From positions 124,001 through 188,000 of the forward strand of contig NZ_MNAN01000032.1 in NCBI RefSeq assembly GCF_001854475.1: a DNA stretch of 64,000 bases. The letters are read 5' to 3'. Position 1 is the stretch's first letter, and each line of letters opens with the position of its first letter. Shown in pieces: positions 37,014 to 46,247 of the stretch. Origin of the DNA: Pseudoalteromonas byunsanensis (GTDB lineage Bacteria; Pseudomonadota; Gammaproteobacteria; Enterobacterales; Alteromonadaceae). A model generated the notes under the pieces. It had not been told where the DNA came from. It was given only the letters and a program-made list of their open reading frames with translations, and did no database searches. The position numbers and the translations under genes are program-made.

Positions 37014-37361
37014 ATGTCAGTTATTATTTATCACAACCCTCGCTGTTCGAAATCTCGCGAAACACTTGCACTGCTCGAAACACAAGGCGTCACCGCTAAT
37101 GTCGTGGAATATTTGAAAGACCCAATTAGTTTAGAAACATTGAGTGAGTTACTGACACAACTTGGTTTTGATTCTGCTCATCAGCTTGTACGTAGTAAAG
37201 AAACACTCTACAAAGAGCTAGGTCTGAGCAAAGACACTGACGAAGCAACACTGCGCCAAGCTATGATTGATAACCCGAAACTGATTGAGCGTCCAATTGT
37301 GGTAAACAATGGCAAAGCAGCGCTAGGACGCCCGCCTGAATCTGTATTGAATATTCTTTAA
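37014..37361 (+). CDS. ArsC-family arsenate reductase-like protein (YfgD type)
   Basis: A 115-residue ArsC/Spx-family thioredoxin-fold protein. The catalytic Cys is C11 in YHNPRCSKSRETL, and the Arg of IERPIVV matches the substrate-binding arginine. The context next to bepA matches YfgD of E. coli. Classical ArsC reduces arsenate with glutaredoxin; for YfgD types this has not been firmly shown. The stop codon shares its last A with the next start (TAATG), so translation is coupled. Confidence 0.9.
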   Translation: MSVIIYHNPRCSKSRETLALLETQGVTANVVEYLKDPISLETLSELLTQLGFDSAHQLVRSKETLYKELGLSKDTDEATLRQAMIDNPKLIERPIVVNNGKAALGRPPESVLNIL

Positions 37362-37912
37362 TGGTCACTGTAGTTGTCCTATATCACTCAAGCCATGGCT
37401 CTGTGGAGGCCATGGCACATGAGATCAGCGATGCGTTAGAGTTTCATGGCGCGGATGTCAAACTCAGGACCTTCGAAAAAAAGCGTGAACACGATCAGAT
37501 CATCAGTAAATCTGACCTTATCGAGTGTGATGCCTTAGCATTTGGCACCCCAACACGATTTGGCATGATGGCAGCGCAAGCCAAAACCTTTTGGGAAACC
37601 ACCAGCGATATCTGGCTTAAAGGTCAACTCATTGACAAACCAGCATGTGTTTTTTCTTCTTCTAGCAGTATGCATGGTGGTAACGAGGCCACTTTACTCA
37701 ATTTATCTCTACCTTTGTTGCATCATGGTATGATGCTGCTGGGTGTGCCTTATGACGTGCCGGAACTGTTAAGCACCCGCTCTGGTGGGACCCCTTATGG
37801 TGCCACTCATGTTGCTGGGAGTGATAACTCGAACGAGTTAAGCGAATGCGAAAAGAGAATTTGTCGTGCCGTTGGTACTCGATTATTTAACATTGCAAGT
37901 AAACTAAAATGA
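37361..37912 (+). CDS. WrbA-like NAD(P)H:quinone oxidoreductase (flavodoxin fold)
   Basis: A 183-residue flavodoxin-like protein: the FMN phosphate loop YHSSHGSVEAMA near residue 8, then AFGTPTRFGMMAAQAKTFWE and FSSSSSMHGGNEATLL. These match the WrbA group, which reduces quinones by two electrons and limits oxidative stress. It starts at the last base of the arsC-like stop and overlaps the DUF2069 gene by 4 bases, so it is mid-operon. Confidence 0.9.
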   Translation: MVTVVVLYHSSHGSVEAMAHEISDALEFHGADVKLRTFEKKREHDQIISKSDLIECDALAFGTPTRFGMMAAQAKTFWETTSDIWLKGQLIDKPACVFSSSSSMHGGNEATLLNLSLPLLHHGMMLLGVPYDVPELLSTRSGGTPYGATHVAGSDNSNELSECEKRICRAVGTRLFNIASKLK

Positions 37913-38349
37913 CAAAACCAATTAAACAGCCCATCACCATTACCTATCAACGACTGGCTTTGTTTGGCTATGTGGGGCTATTGTTACTGATGCCAATTTG
38001 GCTTTTTATCCTGGTCCCTCGAGAGGGTTACAGTAACGGCTTTATATTTGTGGTCTATATATTGCCACTATTATTACCGCTAAAGGGCATAATTCAGGAC
38101 AAACCATACACCTACGCGTGGGCTAACTTCATTGTTATGATTTACTTTATTCACGGCTTAAGCTTGCTTTGGGTGGCTCCCGATGAGCTCGTGTGGGTGA
38201 TCTTAGAGTTGGTATTTGCAACATCTATGTTTGTAGGATGCACTTACTACGCTCGCCACAGAGGCCAAGAATTAGGCTTGAGGATACGTAAGCTAAAAGA
38301 TGAGCTGGCTGATGAAAAAGCAGCGCACCAGACTGACAAGAGAGACTGA
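37909..38349 (+). CDS. DUF2069 inner-membrane protein
   Basis: A 146-residue membrane protein with four hydrophobic segments: LALFGYVGLLLLMPIWLFIL, GFIFVVYILPLLLPLKGI, AWANFIVMIYFIHGLSLL and LVWVILELVFATSMFVG. It ends in a charged cytoplasmic tail (RIRKLKDELADEKAA). It matches the DUF2069 family, found next to wrbA-like and arsC-like genes in many gammaproteobacteria. Function unknown. It is the last gene of the bepA-arsC-wrbA unit. Confidence 0.85.
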   Translation: MTKPIKQPITITYQRLALFGYVGLLLLMPIWLFILVPREGYSNGFIFVVYILPLLLPLKGIIQDKPYTYAWANFIVMIYFIHGLSLLWVAPDELVWVILELVFATSMFVGCTYYARHRGQELGLRIRKLKDELADEKAAHQTDKRD

Positions 38350-38381
38350 TGCTAGCGCCTAGAGGCTAAAGCAGTCATGCT

Positions 38382-39713
38382 CTAGCCTCTGAAAAAGGCA
38401 CTCAGAATTAACAAAGCGAACAAAACTTGTACACTCACACTCAACCAGCTAATCGCTGTCAATCCTTTTAATGACCAAGGATGAGATAGATTAGGATACA
38501 ACTGACCACGTCTAACATTACGAGCGAATGCAAACAACAACAGTCCAATGGCTGTTCCTCCCCATACAAACAAAGACTTATCTTCTATTTTTTCGCTAAA
38601 AAACAACGCCAGCTGAATTGGCAGCAATAAACTAGCCAATGCATATAAGATATGTACCTGCTTTATTTTCAACAACTTCCCTTTGTCGGAAAGCTCTTTA
38701 ATACCGTGCTGCTCTAAGGTCTTTTTAGCCACCAATGCTGAAAGCTTCATGGCTAAGCGATAAGGGCTTTGGCCATGTATGTCCACTTGAGTTGCATCAA
38801 CTCCCGACGCAATCATCAAATCAATCATGCTTGCCAAATTAGACTTAACTGCAAAGTGCATCAACGTCTGACCTTGCTCATCACGGTCATTAATATCGTG
38901 GTATGTGATAAGCTTTTCAACTACATTCACAAACCCTTTTTCAACCGCCCACATAAGCGCAGAGCGCCCTTCTTCATCTCGCACTGTGCCTTGGGCACCT
39001 TGTGCCAATAGGCCCATCAGCTTAGGTTGTTTCACATCATCAAGCATTACTTGAGCCAACAAAGACTGCTCTAACAGTAGAGATATTTCTGCTTTGTCTT
39101 CAAAAAGCAATTCTAAAAGTGAGTAATACTCCTCACCGAGCAACAGTTTATCTGTGGCTAACGTGGCCGTTTGCGCTCTATCTGCAATACATGTTTCAAT
39201 ATGCATCTCGATAGCGGTTCTAAACTCTTCTGTCTGCCACGCGGTGACAACTTCGTGAGCTGTAAGTGACATTTGAGCTGCCAAGCACCATTCAAATACC
39301 TGTTCATGCTTTAAATTGATGAGCAATTCAAAAAAGTTTGGGAGCTCAGTAGATTCAATTTGTGACGCTAGGTCACTATACTGGGCAAGACGTTCCAACA
39401 ACATGATACAAATCGCCTGACGGGTCATATCAGATTGTTCAATATGTGCGAATAGCTGCTGCGTGTAAGCCTGCTGCTGCTGGTCATATTCATCTATGTG
39501 TTGAAAATAACATGACTCAAATGGCTCAAGAGGCTTTAGCCATTGCAAGTAAAACACAGGAGGAAGAATGGTTGTCTCTACACCTTGTTCATCTTTACTC
39601 GTACTACAACTTGGCCAAGATTCCAAAGCATCTAATATAAATGCCCCATTTTGTTCTATTAACCCACGCAGTAATAAAGGGTACTGAGATGGCCACAGTA
39701 AAACATGTTCCAT
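38382..39713 (-). CDS. Ankyrin-repeat protein with C-terminal membrane helices
   Basis: A protein of about 443 residues. The N-terminal 230 residues are acidic and helical without a recognised domain. Ankyrin repeats follow: DEEGRSALMWAVEKGFVNVV, DEQGQTLMHFAVKSNLASMI and DIHGQSPYRLAMK. Three C-terminal hydrophobic segments (YALASLLLPIQLALFF, LFVWGGTAIGLLLFAF, WLSVSVQVLFALLIL) anchor it in the inner membrane. I use the ATG at 39713; the frame stays open to 39809 but that extension looks non-coding. Role unknown, possibly a membrane scaffold. Confidence 0.75.
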   Translation of the reverse strand: MEHVLLWPSQYPLLLRGLIEQNGAFILDALESWPSCSTSKDEQGVETTILPPVFYLQWLKPLEPFESCYFQHIDEYDQQQQAYTQQLFAHIEQSDMTRQAICIMLLERLAQYSDLASQIESTELPNFFELLINLKHEQVFEWCLAAQMSLTAHEVVTAWQTEEFRTAIEMHIETCIADRAQTATLATDKLLLGEEYYSLLELLFEDKAEISLLLEQSLLAQVMLDDVKQPKLMGLLAQGAQGTVRDEEGRSALMWAVEKGFVNVVEKLITYHDINDRDEQGQTLMHFAVKSNLASMIDLMIASGVDATQVDIHGQSPYRLAMKLSALVAKKTLEQHGIKELSDKGKLLKIKQVHILYALASLLLPIQLALFFSEKIEDKSLFVWGGTAIGLLLFAFARNVRRGQLYPNLSHPWSLKGLTAISWLSVSVQVLFALLILSAFFRG

Positions 39714-39908
39714 GAGCGAGTTATTCACCTTATTTAAAACCAAATTTACGACTTGTATCAGCCTAAGTGCTTTAGTCTGACTGTTAGGTGAATGATACCA
39801 ACATCGCAATAAAATTGCTTAACAATTCTTATGGTTTGACTCAGAGGTTTCATATCCTTACCTTAAGCAGCTACACTATCTGTAGTAGTCAGTCTGAAGG
39901 GTAAAAAC

Positions 39909-40073
39909 ATGTTAGAGCAACTAGAAACTTGGCACGTCGTGCTCATCATTGCGACAGTTATTGCTGTTATATGGAGTAACATCGCATTGCTCAAGTACTC
40001 AGCTAAATTTGATTTCAAAGGTAAAATTGATAAGCAAACAAAACCCAATGAAAACAATAAAGAGCAAAAATAA
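39909..40073 (+). CDS. DUF2897-type small membrane protein
   Basis: A 54-residue protein, too short for many gene callers. After MLEQLETWH comes one membrane helix (VVLIIATVIAVIWSNIALL), then KYSAKFDFKGKID and a charged tail. It resembles the DUF2897 family of small Alteromonadales proteins, from memory. GAAGGG lies 7 bases before the ATG, which strongly supports translation. A hairpin follows the stop. Function unknown. Confidence 0.8.
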   Translation: MLEQLETWHVVLIIATVIAVIWSNIALLKYSAKFDFKGKIDKQTKPNENNKEQK

Positions 40074-40077
40074 GATA

Positions 40078-40105
40078 AGGTTGAACATGAAAAGATGTTC
40101 AACCT
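40078..40105. terminator. Stem-loop between the DUF2897 gene and yjiH
   Basis: A perfect 11-bp stem (AGGTTGAACAT / ATGTTCAACCT) with a 6-nt loop. On the minus strand it is followed by a T-rich stretch, so it best serves yjiH; it also sits just past the small gene's stop. Confidence 0.75.
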
Positions 40106-40120
40106 CGTCAGACGCCTACT

Positions 40121-41494
40121 CTATCCTACTAGCCAATGCGCCATAAATGCTATCACTGGTAAAGTCACTAAGGTGCGCAAGATAAAAATTGCAAAAAGCT
40201 CCAGTAAATTCACTGGGATTTTACTACCTAATAATAGCGCGCCGACTTCAGACATGTAGATCAACTGAGTCACACTCATCGCAGCAATAATAAAGCGCGT
40301 TACGTCGCTTTCAATGTTACTGGCCGCCAAAATTGATGGAATAAACATATCAGCAAAGCCAACCACAATAGTTTGCGCAGCTTGTGCTGCCTCAGGTACA
40401 TTCAATAGTTCTAAATAAGGCACAAATGGAGTACCCAGCACTTGGAAAATCGATGTGTGCTCAGCAACAATTAGCGCTAACGTGCCCACCGCCATAACCA
40501 CAGGTAGAACAGCGAATAACATATCAAGTGCGTTACTCACACCTTCTTGCAATGTGCCTTTAACACCCGGTGCTTTTTGTGCTTTTGTCAACGCTACATC
40601 AAGCGCATGCTTAAATAGTGTTTTTCCTTCAGGCACCGCCTCTGCATCACTATCAGGTACAGTGTCGTCAATGTAAGTATTACTTTTGAATCTAAGCGGA
40701 GGTAAACGAGGCACAATAATCGCGGCAACAAAGCCTGCTAAACATACAGTTAAATAGAACGGAGCAAACAGATGCTCTAGCTTTACCTGGCCGATAACAA
40801 CTAGGCAAAAAGTAATAGATACAGCTGAAAATGTCGTACCTATTATAGCTGCTTCCTTTTGGGTGTAATACTTATCTTCATATTGGCGAGCGGTCATCAA
40901 AATTCCAACGCTACCATCACCAAGCCAAGATGCTACACAGTTAACAGCACTGCGACCTGGCACACCAAACAGTGGGCGCATGATCTTAGTTAGCAAGGTA
41001 CCAACCAGTTCTAATAAACCAAAATTCAGCAATAAAGGTAATAACAACCCCGCCAGAATGAATACAGAAAAGAGCACAGGTAGTAAATCGTTCAGTACTA
41101 AAGCGCCCGTATGTGAAGAGTTGATAATACTGGGACCGACTTGAAAGTAAGTCATCAAAATAAACACCATACCGACCAAACGCGTCACAAGCCATATCCA
41201 GCTGACTTCAAATAGGTGTTTGATCAAAGCGATTTTCATCAAAGGTGCTGGCTTTACAAACTTTACCAATAAGCTCATAACACCTGTTGTGCAGATCACA
41301 AAGAGAATCAAACTATCAACATATGGCCCGACAAACCCCTGTAGGGATTTTGCCATGACAGCGATAGGAATCGTCATCGCTTCACCAATCGCAACGGGGG
41401 TCATAAATAAAAACACCCCGATCAATGAAGGAACTATAAAAGCAAAAAGCGTGCGCCAATCGGGCGTCACCGTACGACTTGTTTGTGTTGTCAT
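40121..41494 (-). CDS. yjiH: YjiH family membrane protein (nucleoside-recognition Gate domain)
   Basis: A 457-residue polytopic inner-membrane protein. Helices include TLFAFIVPSLIGVFLFMTPV at the N-terminus, and two Gate-type (nucleoside recognition) repeats appear around SAVNCVASWLGDGSVGILM and IVVGFADMFIPSILA. This matches the YjiH family. The transported substrate has not been established. It is a single gene with terminators on both sides. Confidence 0.82.
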   Translation of the reverse strand: MTTQTSRTVTPDWRTLFAFIVPSLIGVFLFMTPVAIGEAMTIPIAVMAKSLQGFVGPYVDSLILFVICTTGVMSLLVKFVKPAPLMKIALIKHLFEVSWIWLVTRLVGMVFILMTYFQVGPSIINSSHTGALVLNDLLPVLFSVFILAGLLLPLLLNFGLLELVGTLLTKIMRPLFGVPGRSAVNCVASWLGDGSVGILMTARQYEDKYYTQKEAAIIGTTFSAVSITFCLVVIGQVKLEHLFAPFYLTVCLAGFVAAIIVPRLPPLRFKSNTYIDDTVPDSDAEAVPEGKTLFKHALDVALTKAQKAPGVKGTLQEGVSNALDMLFAVLPVVMAVGTLALIVAEHTSIFQVLGTPFVPYLELLNVPEAAQAAQTIVVGFADMFIPSILAASNIESDVTRFIIAAMSVTQLIYMSEVGALLLGSKIPVNLLELFAIFILRTLVTLPVIAFMAHWLVG

Positions 41495-41517
41495 TATATT
41501 TAGCCTACAAAAACAAA

Positions 41518-41540
41518 GAAAAGAGCCTAAAGCTCTTTTC
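41518..41540 (-). terminator. Terminator of bamC
   Basis: GAAAAGAGC / GCTCTTTTC, a 9-bp stem with a CTAAA loop, 23 bases past the bamC stop and followed on the minus strand by a T-rich run. Confidence 0.85.
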
Positions 41541-41563
41541 TCAATTAAAAAACGACCAACTGA

Positions 41564-42625
41564 TTAAATAGTCAGGCCTTTATCGCGCAATACTTCTACG
41601 AGTACCTGTTGTAACTGCGCCATAATATCTGTATCTAACACATCTCCTTGCGCATCTCTCCAAGTGATTGACGTACTCCCGTCCTTTGTCGTGGCAACCG
41701 ATAATTTATAATCGCCGCTTTCCAGTGGAAGTTGTACCGCCTCATCACCCCAGATAGAATCCCAGACACTATCCTGTGGTTTTTCATAGCGGGTTGAAAT
41801 TAAACCGTCACCTCTATTTATTTTGATAATGGTAAAGTTCACACGTTCTAAAAATCCAGCAAATCTGTCAATAACGATATCACGTTTCTGATCTGTGAGC
41901 ATGGCACCATTGCCATCGTCATCAAAGCCATTAGCCAAGGACAATACACCTTGCTGTTTTCTCAACTGAACTTCTAAAATACGATACAAATAGTCAAACT
42001 CAGCAACGACTTCGTTAACAGCCCTTGCTTCTAACTGTTGTTTAAGTAAGTCATTTAAAGGCGCATTGTCACTACGATAATCCACCAGTTCGGCACGTAA
42101 TGAAGCGGTTCTTTGATGCTCTTTCTGCTCAACCATAAAGCGGAACTTTTGTTCAGAAACAGTCGCATCATCCTCCCAAAACCAACCCTCTGTTGGCTTG
42201 ATGAGTGAGTACCACCCAGTGCTTACATCACCCTGTTCGCGATTATCTTGCTCCAAAGAGGTGTTATGCCCTGACACAACACTATCAACAGCTTTCCAGA
42301 TAAACGCCGATAAGTTTTCAATGCCATCATTTTTATCAAAATAAACTCTAGCCTTGTTCTCATTTTCTTCTACCCAACTACCTTTGGCCACCGTCAACAC
42401 CTGCTGGGGTGGACGATAACTTTTTGCCTCTGGGTCACTTTCAAAACTTGCTACTGGCATTTTATAAGTAGGATCTTGTAATGGCTGTTGTAGGTGCTCG
42501 GGTACCTTAACGGGCTCGTTTACACGATAATTACGCTTGTGATGCGCATCATTAGTAAAAACACTACATCCAGATAAACCAATTAATACGCTGAAAGCCA
42601 ACGTTTTTGGGATCCAATACTGCAC
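41564..42625 (-). CDS. bamC: Outer-membrane assembly lipoprotein BamC
   Basis: A 353-residue lipoprotein. The signal peptide ends in a lipobox LSGC with acylated C20, followed by the unstructured N-terminal stretch (RNYRVNEPVKVPEHLQQP) that in E. coli BamC contacts BamD, and two helix-grip domains (DSVWDSIWGDEA, SGDYKLSVATTKDG near the end). BamC belongs to the BAM complex that inserts beta-barrels. It starts with GTG, 8 bases after a strong AAGGAG. In many gammaproteobacteria dapA precedes it; here it does not. Confidence 0.93.
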   Translation of the reverse strand: MQYWIPKTLAFSVLIGLSGCSVFTNDAHHKRNYRVNEPVKVPEHLQQPLQDPTYKMPVASFESDPEAKSYRPPQQVLTVAKGSWVEENENKARVYFDKNDGIENLSAFIWKAVDSVVSGHNTSLEQDNREQGDVSTGWYSLIKPTEGWFWEDDATVSEQKFRFMVEQKEHQRTASLRAELVDYRSDNAPLNDLLKQQLEARAVNEVVAEFDYLYRILEVQLRKQQGVLSLANGFDDDGNGAMLTDQKRDIVIDRFAGFLERVNFTIIKINRGDGLISTRYEKPQDSVWDSIWGDEAVQLPLESGDYKLSVATTKDGSTSITWRDAQGDVLDTDIMAQLQQVLVEVLRDKGLTI

Positions 42626-42973
42626 TGATTATTCTCCTTAGCAGACCCGTTGATTTTTATTTCATTACTATGAGTAGGGAATGCTGGTTTGGTTCACTGT
42701 CAATTCGAAAAATTCCTAATAAGATGACAACTTCATTAGGAATGAATAGGTTAGTTGTTATCAACCGAAAAATTTGCAACTATGGTACTTTCCAATGGGA
42801 ATAAACACAAGAAAGCCTTAAAATTATCCGCTCAGTACCGTAATAAATCCCAAAACAGGCATGTTAAGCGCCGAGTTCTGTGGTACTATTTTTGGTTAAA
42901 TATCAATTGTCCACTGTATTCTTCATGGCACTTTGTACCGATAGAGTACATTTACAGAGGTTAGGTTTCATTA
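42626..42973. other. 348-bp intergenic region between bamC and gcvR
   Basis: Divergent promoter region. It holds the AAGGAG site of bamC at its left end. No dapA or dapA remnant is recognisable. Short frames across it have no ribosome sites and were not accepted. No clear operator was found. Confidence 0.5.
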
Positions 42974-43507
42974 ATGACTGCATTTGCCAATCAACAACTG
43001 GTGTTAACCGCAATAGGTGAAGACCGTTCAGGGATAGTAAGTGAGCTAACGCAACTTGTGAGTGACTGTCACTGTAATATCATTGATAGCCGTATTGCTA
43101 TTCTTGGTAACGAGTTCACGTTTATTATGCTACTTAGCGGTGATATGTCTGCTATTAGTAGAGTCGAACATAGTTTACCGGTTAAAGGGATGGAACTTGG
43201 TCTGCTGACCATGATGAAACGCACAAGCTCTCATCAACAAGGTGATTTTAGCGCAGGGTACACGCTTGAGTATCAGGGCCTAGACATTCCAGGTACCTTA
43301 AGCAAGGTGACGCGCTTTTTTGCAGAACAACAAGTGAGTATTTGCTCACTGAAATCAGATACATTCGAGACAAATGAGCAATTACATATGCGTTGTGAAC
43401 TGGAGTTTAATATTCCCAGCAGTGTCGATTTAGATAAATTTAAAATCCAATTTGAAGATCTTTCTCACACATTGAACGTAGATTACATTTTAAGACGAAT
43501 TCGCTAA
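42974..43507 (+). CDS. gcvR: Glycine cleavage system regulator GcvR
   Basis: A 177-residue protein made of two ACT domains. The first opens with NQQLVLTAIGEDRSGIVSELT, the second with YTLEYQGLDIPGTLSKVTRFF. This is the GcvR arrangement; GcvR lowers glycine-cleavage operon expression by interacting with GcvA. It lies 8 bases before bcp and is likely co-transcribed, as in related bacteria. Confidence 0.93.
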   Translation: MTAFANQQLVLTAIGEDRSGIVSELTQLVSDCHCNIIDSRIAILGNEFTFIMLLSGDMSAISRVEHSLPVKGMELGLLTMMKRTSSHQQGDFSAGYTLEYQGLDIPGTLSKVTRFFAEQQVSICSLKSDTFETNEQLHMRCELEFNIPSSVDLDKFKIQFEDLSHTLNVDYILRRIR

Positions 43508-43515
43508 GGATTGAC

Positions 43516-43989
43516 ATGAAAACACTTACCGCTGGCGAACAAGCGCCACTATTTTCATTACAAAACCAAAACGACGAAACCGTTTCTCTGGCTTCTTTGC
43601 TAGAGCAGAACCAAGTACTTGTGTATTTCTACCCAAAGGCATTGACACCGGGTTGTACAGTACAAGCTGAGCAATTGCGTGATCATAAAGCTGAGTTGGC
43701 AAAACTCAACACTGTTGCCGTTGGGATAAGCCCCGATCCTGTAAAAAAGCTGAAAAACTTCGAAAACAAGAAAGATCTTAACTTTGATCTATTATCAGAC
43801 GAAGACCATGCCATTGCAGACGCATTTGGTGTATGGGGCCTGAAAAAGTTTATGGGTAAAGAGTACGACGGTATTCATCGCATCAGCTTCTTAATTGGAC
43901 AAGATGGTAAAATTAAACACGTGTTTAATAAATTTAAAACAAAAGACCACCATCAAGTAGTGATTGCGCATTTAGAGGCAAATAACTAA
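43516..43989 (+). CDS. bcp: Thioredoxin-dependent peroxiredoxin Bcp (1-Cys form)
   Basis: A 157-residue peroxiredoxin. The peroxidatic Cys is C47 in YPKALTPGCTVQAEQLRDH. In E. coli Bcp a resolving Cys follows five residues later (TVQACGLRD); here that position is Glu and C47 is the only Cys in the protein. It reduces hydroperoxides and must depend on an external thiol for resolution. It follows gcvR and ends before a stem-loop. Confidence 0.93.
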   Translation: MKTLTAGEQAPLFSLQNQNDETVSLASLLEQNQVLVYFYPKALTPGCTVQAEQLRDHKAELAKLNTVAVGISPDPVKKLKNFENKKDLNFDLLSDEDHAIADAFGVWGLKKFMGKEYDGIHRISFLIGQDGKIKHVFNKFKTKDHHQVVIAHLEANN

Positions 43990-44000
43990 ACTGACGCTTA

Positions 44001-44029
44001 AAGCTCCTATCCTAAAAGAATAGGAGCTT
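44001..44029. terminator. Stem-loop between bcp and the convergent lipoprotein gene
   Basis: A 10-bp stem (AAGCTCCTAT / ATAGGAGCTT) with a 9-nt loop between two convergent genes. No long T run flanks it, but the position fits bidirectional termination. Confidence 0.6.
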
Positions 44030-44042
44030 GACTGTCATCAGT

Positions 44043-45359
44043 TTAATTGAGATAAAGAGAAACGATGACGCTAGAGACATCCTCATTACCTTCCAAAATA
44101 CGTTGTTCTAAAGTCGTTTGACTAATGTATTTAAGCGCTTCGCTATGACTTGAAACGCTACCCCCTGCGTTTATTTCGACAGAAAGATCCATCATCTTAC
44201 GGTTTTCCATGTCGACTAAAAGCAAATCGCCAAACGAAAGTTCAGGAATAGTTGACTGTGCGCCTGACTCTATATGCCATCTGATATTAGTATTCAAACC
44301 ATTACGGAGCACCAACTGATGCGAGACTAAAAAAACAGTGTCTGATATAGAAGAATAGTTAAAACTCGTATTAATTGAGTCGTTATTAACAGCACTTACA
44401 AAGCTTTGAACAAATTCACTATGAACATCTTGAGCAGGTAAATAACTCAAATCTCGATAGTAGCCATCTTCATCGACCTTAGAGGACTTAAAATAGTATA
44501 AAATGGCATCACTACCTAGGCTCCCCCTATTGCGTTCAGTGAGATAAGACGTGATTTTATTTGACTTAACTAACTGTGGAAAAATGTACAATGTATGTGG
44601 GTTACCAAAACTACTGTCTTGAGTGAAAACTTCTTGATTGCCAACAACGGCCGAGACACTTAGACTTTCTTTTTCATTGATAACTTTCGCATCACTAAGT
44701 GCAACACCATAATGAACAAAGTCCGACCCTTTTGGCGTAACATCACCTTGAGTTAGGTCATATTTAGCTGCGCGCGGTGTACCATTGGTGTCAGAGTTTA
44801 TCGTCATATACGCATATTTCGAGCTACTACATACATTTTTTATTGACTCATCTACGGTGTTCCAAGTTGCATTGTGTAATTGTGCTGAAAAATTACTACT
44901 ATTAATTTGTGAAAGGTCAAAGTTAGCGCGGTACTTACAACCACATCCCGAATACCTCCCATCCCTAGATCGGTCTAAAAATGACGTTCTATGCAACATT
45001 AAGCCATGTTCTACATCTAAATAAGTCCTAATATATTCATATGGATGAGTCTCATAGATGTTGAACTCAGACACTGAAGTAACGACAGACACATGCTTAG
45101 TACCCTTGGGCATCTCCAAGTTTACCTGTCCAAACCCATTTACCTCAGTGATTTCAATAGGTGCACCACTCACATCATGAAAAACGACACTAGCACTTGT
45201 CGAAATTTCATTTTTGCAGTAATCGGTAAGAACAACATTTGTAGAAAAACGGGCGGGTATTTTGTTAACTAAGGTATCTATTGTTTGTGTCTCGTTACCA
45301 CCACAAGCGGCAAGTAAACATGAAACTGACAAAGATAGAGCAGCTTGATTCAACTTCAT
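44043..45359 (-). CDS. Lipoprotein of unknown function
   Basis: A protein of about 438 residues. The signal peptide (MKLNQAALSLSVS) leads to the lipobox LAAC with C19, then GGNETQ. No Asp at +2 is present, so outer-membrane sorting is likely. The rest is predicted beta-rich, with two Cys pairs (CKNEIS, YSGCGCKYRAN) and a repeated jelly-roll-like strand pattern. I do not recognise the family. The frame extends to a TTG at 45371, but the ATG at 45359 gives the clean lipoprotein signal. Monocistronic. Confidence 0.75.
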   Translation of the reverse strand: MKLNQAALSLSVSCLLAACGGNETQTIDTLVNKIPARFSTNVVLTDYCKNEISTSASVVFHDVSGAPIEITEVNGFGQVNLEMPKGTKHVSVVTSVSEFNIYETHPYEYIRTYLDVEHGLMLHRTSFLDRSRDGRYSGCGCKYRANFDLSQINSSNFSAQLHNATWNTVDESIKNVCSSSKYAYMTINSDTNGTPRAAKYDLTQGDVTPKGSDFVHYGVALSDAKVINEKESLSVSAVVGNQEVFTQDSSFGNPHTLYIFPQLVKSNKITSYLTERNRGSLGSDAILYYFKSSKVDEDGYYRDLSYLPAQDVHSEFVQSFVSAVNNDSINTSFNYSSISDTVFLVSHQLVLRNGLNTNIRWHIESGAQSTIPELSFGDLLLVDMENRKMMDLSVEINAGGSVSSHSEALKYISQTTLEQRILEGNEDVSSVIVSLYLN

Positions 45360-45459
45360 AATAACAACCAAGAGTAAAAATAGGCGCGTACCTTACATAA
45401 ATTAAAGTACCTTTTAATGAAGCAATTACTTTTTATTACGCCTATTAATGGCTAGAAGT

Positions 45460-46125
45460 TTAATTAATGCCTATGTACTTATGTACTTGAACAGATAAGC
45501 GCCAGTTCTTTTTCATACAAGTATCAATCGCTAGCTTGGTTGCCTTGGCTTTTTGGCTGATAGGCTGTAAATACACGAGTTTCGGCGTTACACCTGTTTG
45601 TTCAAATAAGGCTTCTAATTCTTCTACATGCTTTTGCATCGCTACCGGATGCTTGATTTCATTCGCTCGTTGCATTGCACTGGCTAAAACTTCATAGCCT
45701 CCACGCATATTGATCTTTGGTGAAACCGTCACCCAAGTTTGCTCTGGTACTTTAATTTCAAACGTACCGCTGGTTTCAATTTGTGTACTGTAACCATGCT
45801 GATGCAGCAGCTCGCAAAGTGGAACTAAATCAAACATACACGGCTCACCACCAGTGATCACTACGTGTTTTGCTAGGTAGCCACGCATCTGAAACAGTTC
45901 AAGAATTTGTTCGGCATTAGCCTCAGCCCACCACTGTGAGTCTGTTTTTTTCTCTACCGTACCATCTAACGAAATTTTATATGTCGAGTCAACTTCCCAC
46001 GTTTGCTTAGTATCACACCATGCACACCCTACAGGACACCCCTGTAAACGTAAAAAAATTGATGGCACACCGGTGTAACTGGCTTCACCTTGAATGGTTT
46101 CAAAGATTTCGTTTATTTTGTACAA
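45460..46125 (-). CDS. queE: 7-carboxy-7-deazaguanine synthase QueE
   Basis: A 221-residue radical SAM enzyme. The iron-sulfur motif is C30-x3-C34-x2-C37 in [18 protein letters not shown], with substrate-binding [14 protein letters not shown] before it and [16 protein letters not shown] after. It makes 7-carboxy-7-deazaguanine for queuosine biosynthesis. It is divergent from queC (122-base gap), the next enzyme of the same route, so both are probably controlled together. Confidence 0.95.
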   Translation of the reverse strand: MYKINEIFETIQGEASYTGVPSIFLRLQGCPVGCAWCDTKQTWEVDSTYKISLDGTVEKKTDSQWWAEANAEQILELFQMRGYLAKHVVITGGEPCMFDLVPLCELLHQHGYSTQIETSGTFEIKVPEQTWVTVSPKINMRGGYEVLASAMQRANEIKHPVAMQKHVEELEALFEQTGVTPKLVYLQPISQKAKATKLAIDTCMKKNWRLSVQVHKYIGIN

Positions 46126-46247
46126 AACGGCTCCGTAACAACTTCACAAACTCAAAAAATCACCAATGGAAATTGTTATTTCCGCGGCGGCCGTGTAGTA
46201 TATCGCGCCCTGACGTAAACCTCTATCAAAATCGAGGCAAAACACCT

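Noticed and set aside
46126..46247. Possible preQ1 riboswitch before queC (CCTCTATCAAAATCGAGG resembles the 3' part of the class I aptamer)
   Set aside because: The required upstream GAGG strand and aptamer loop are missing; only a small local hairpin remains.
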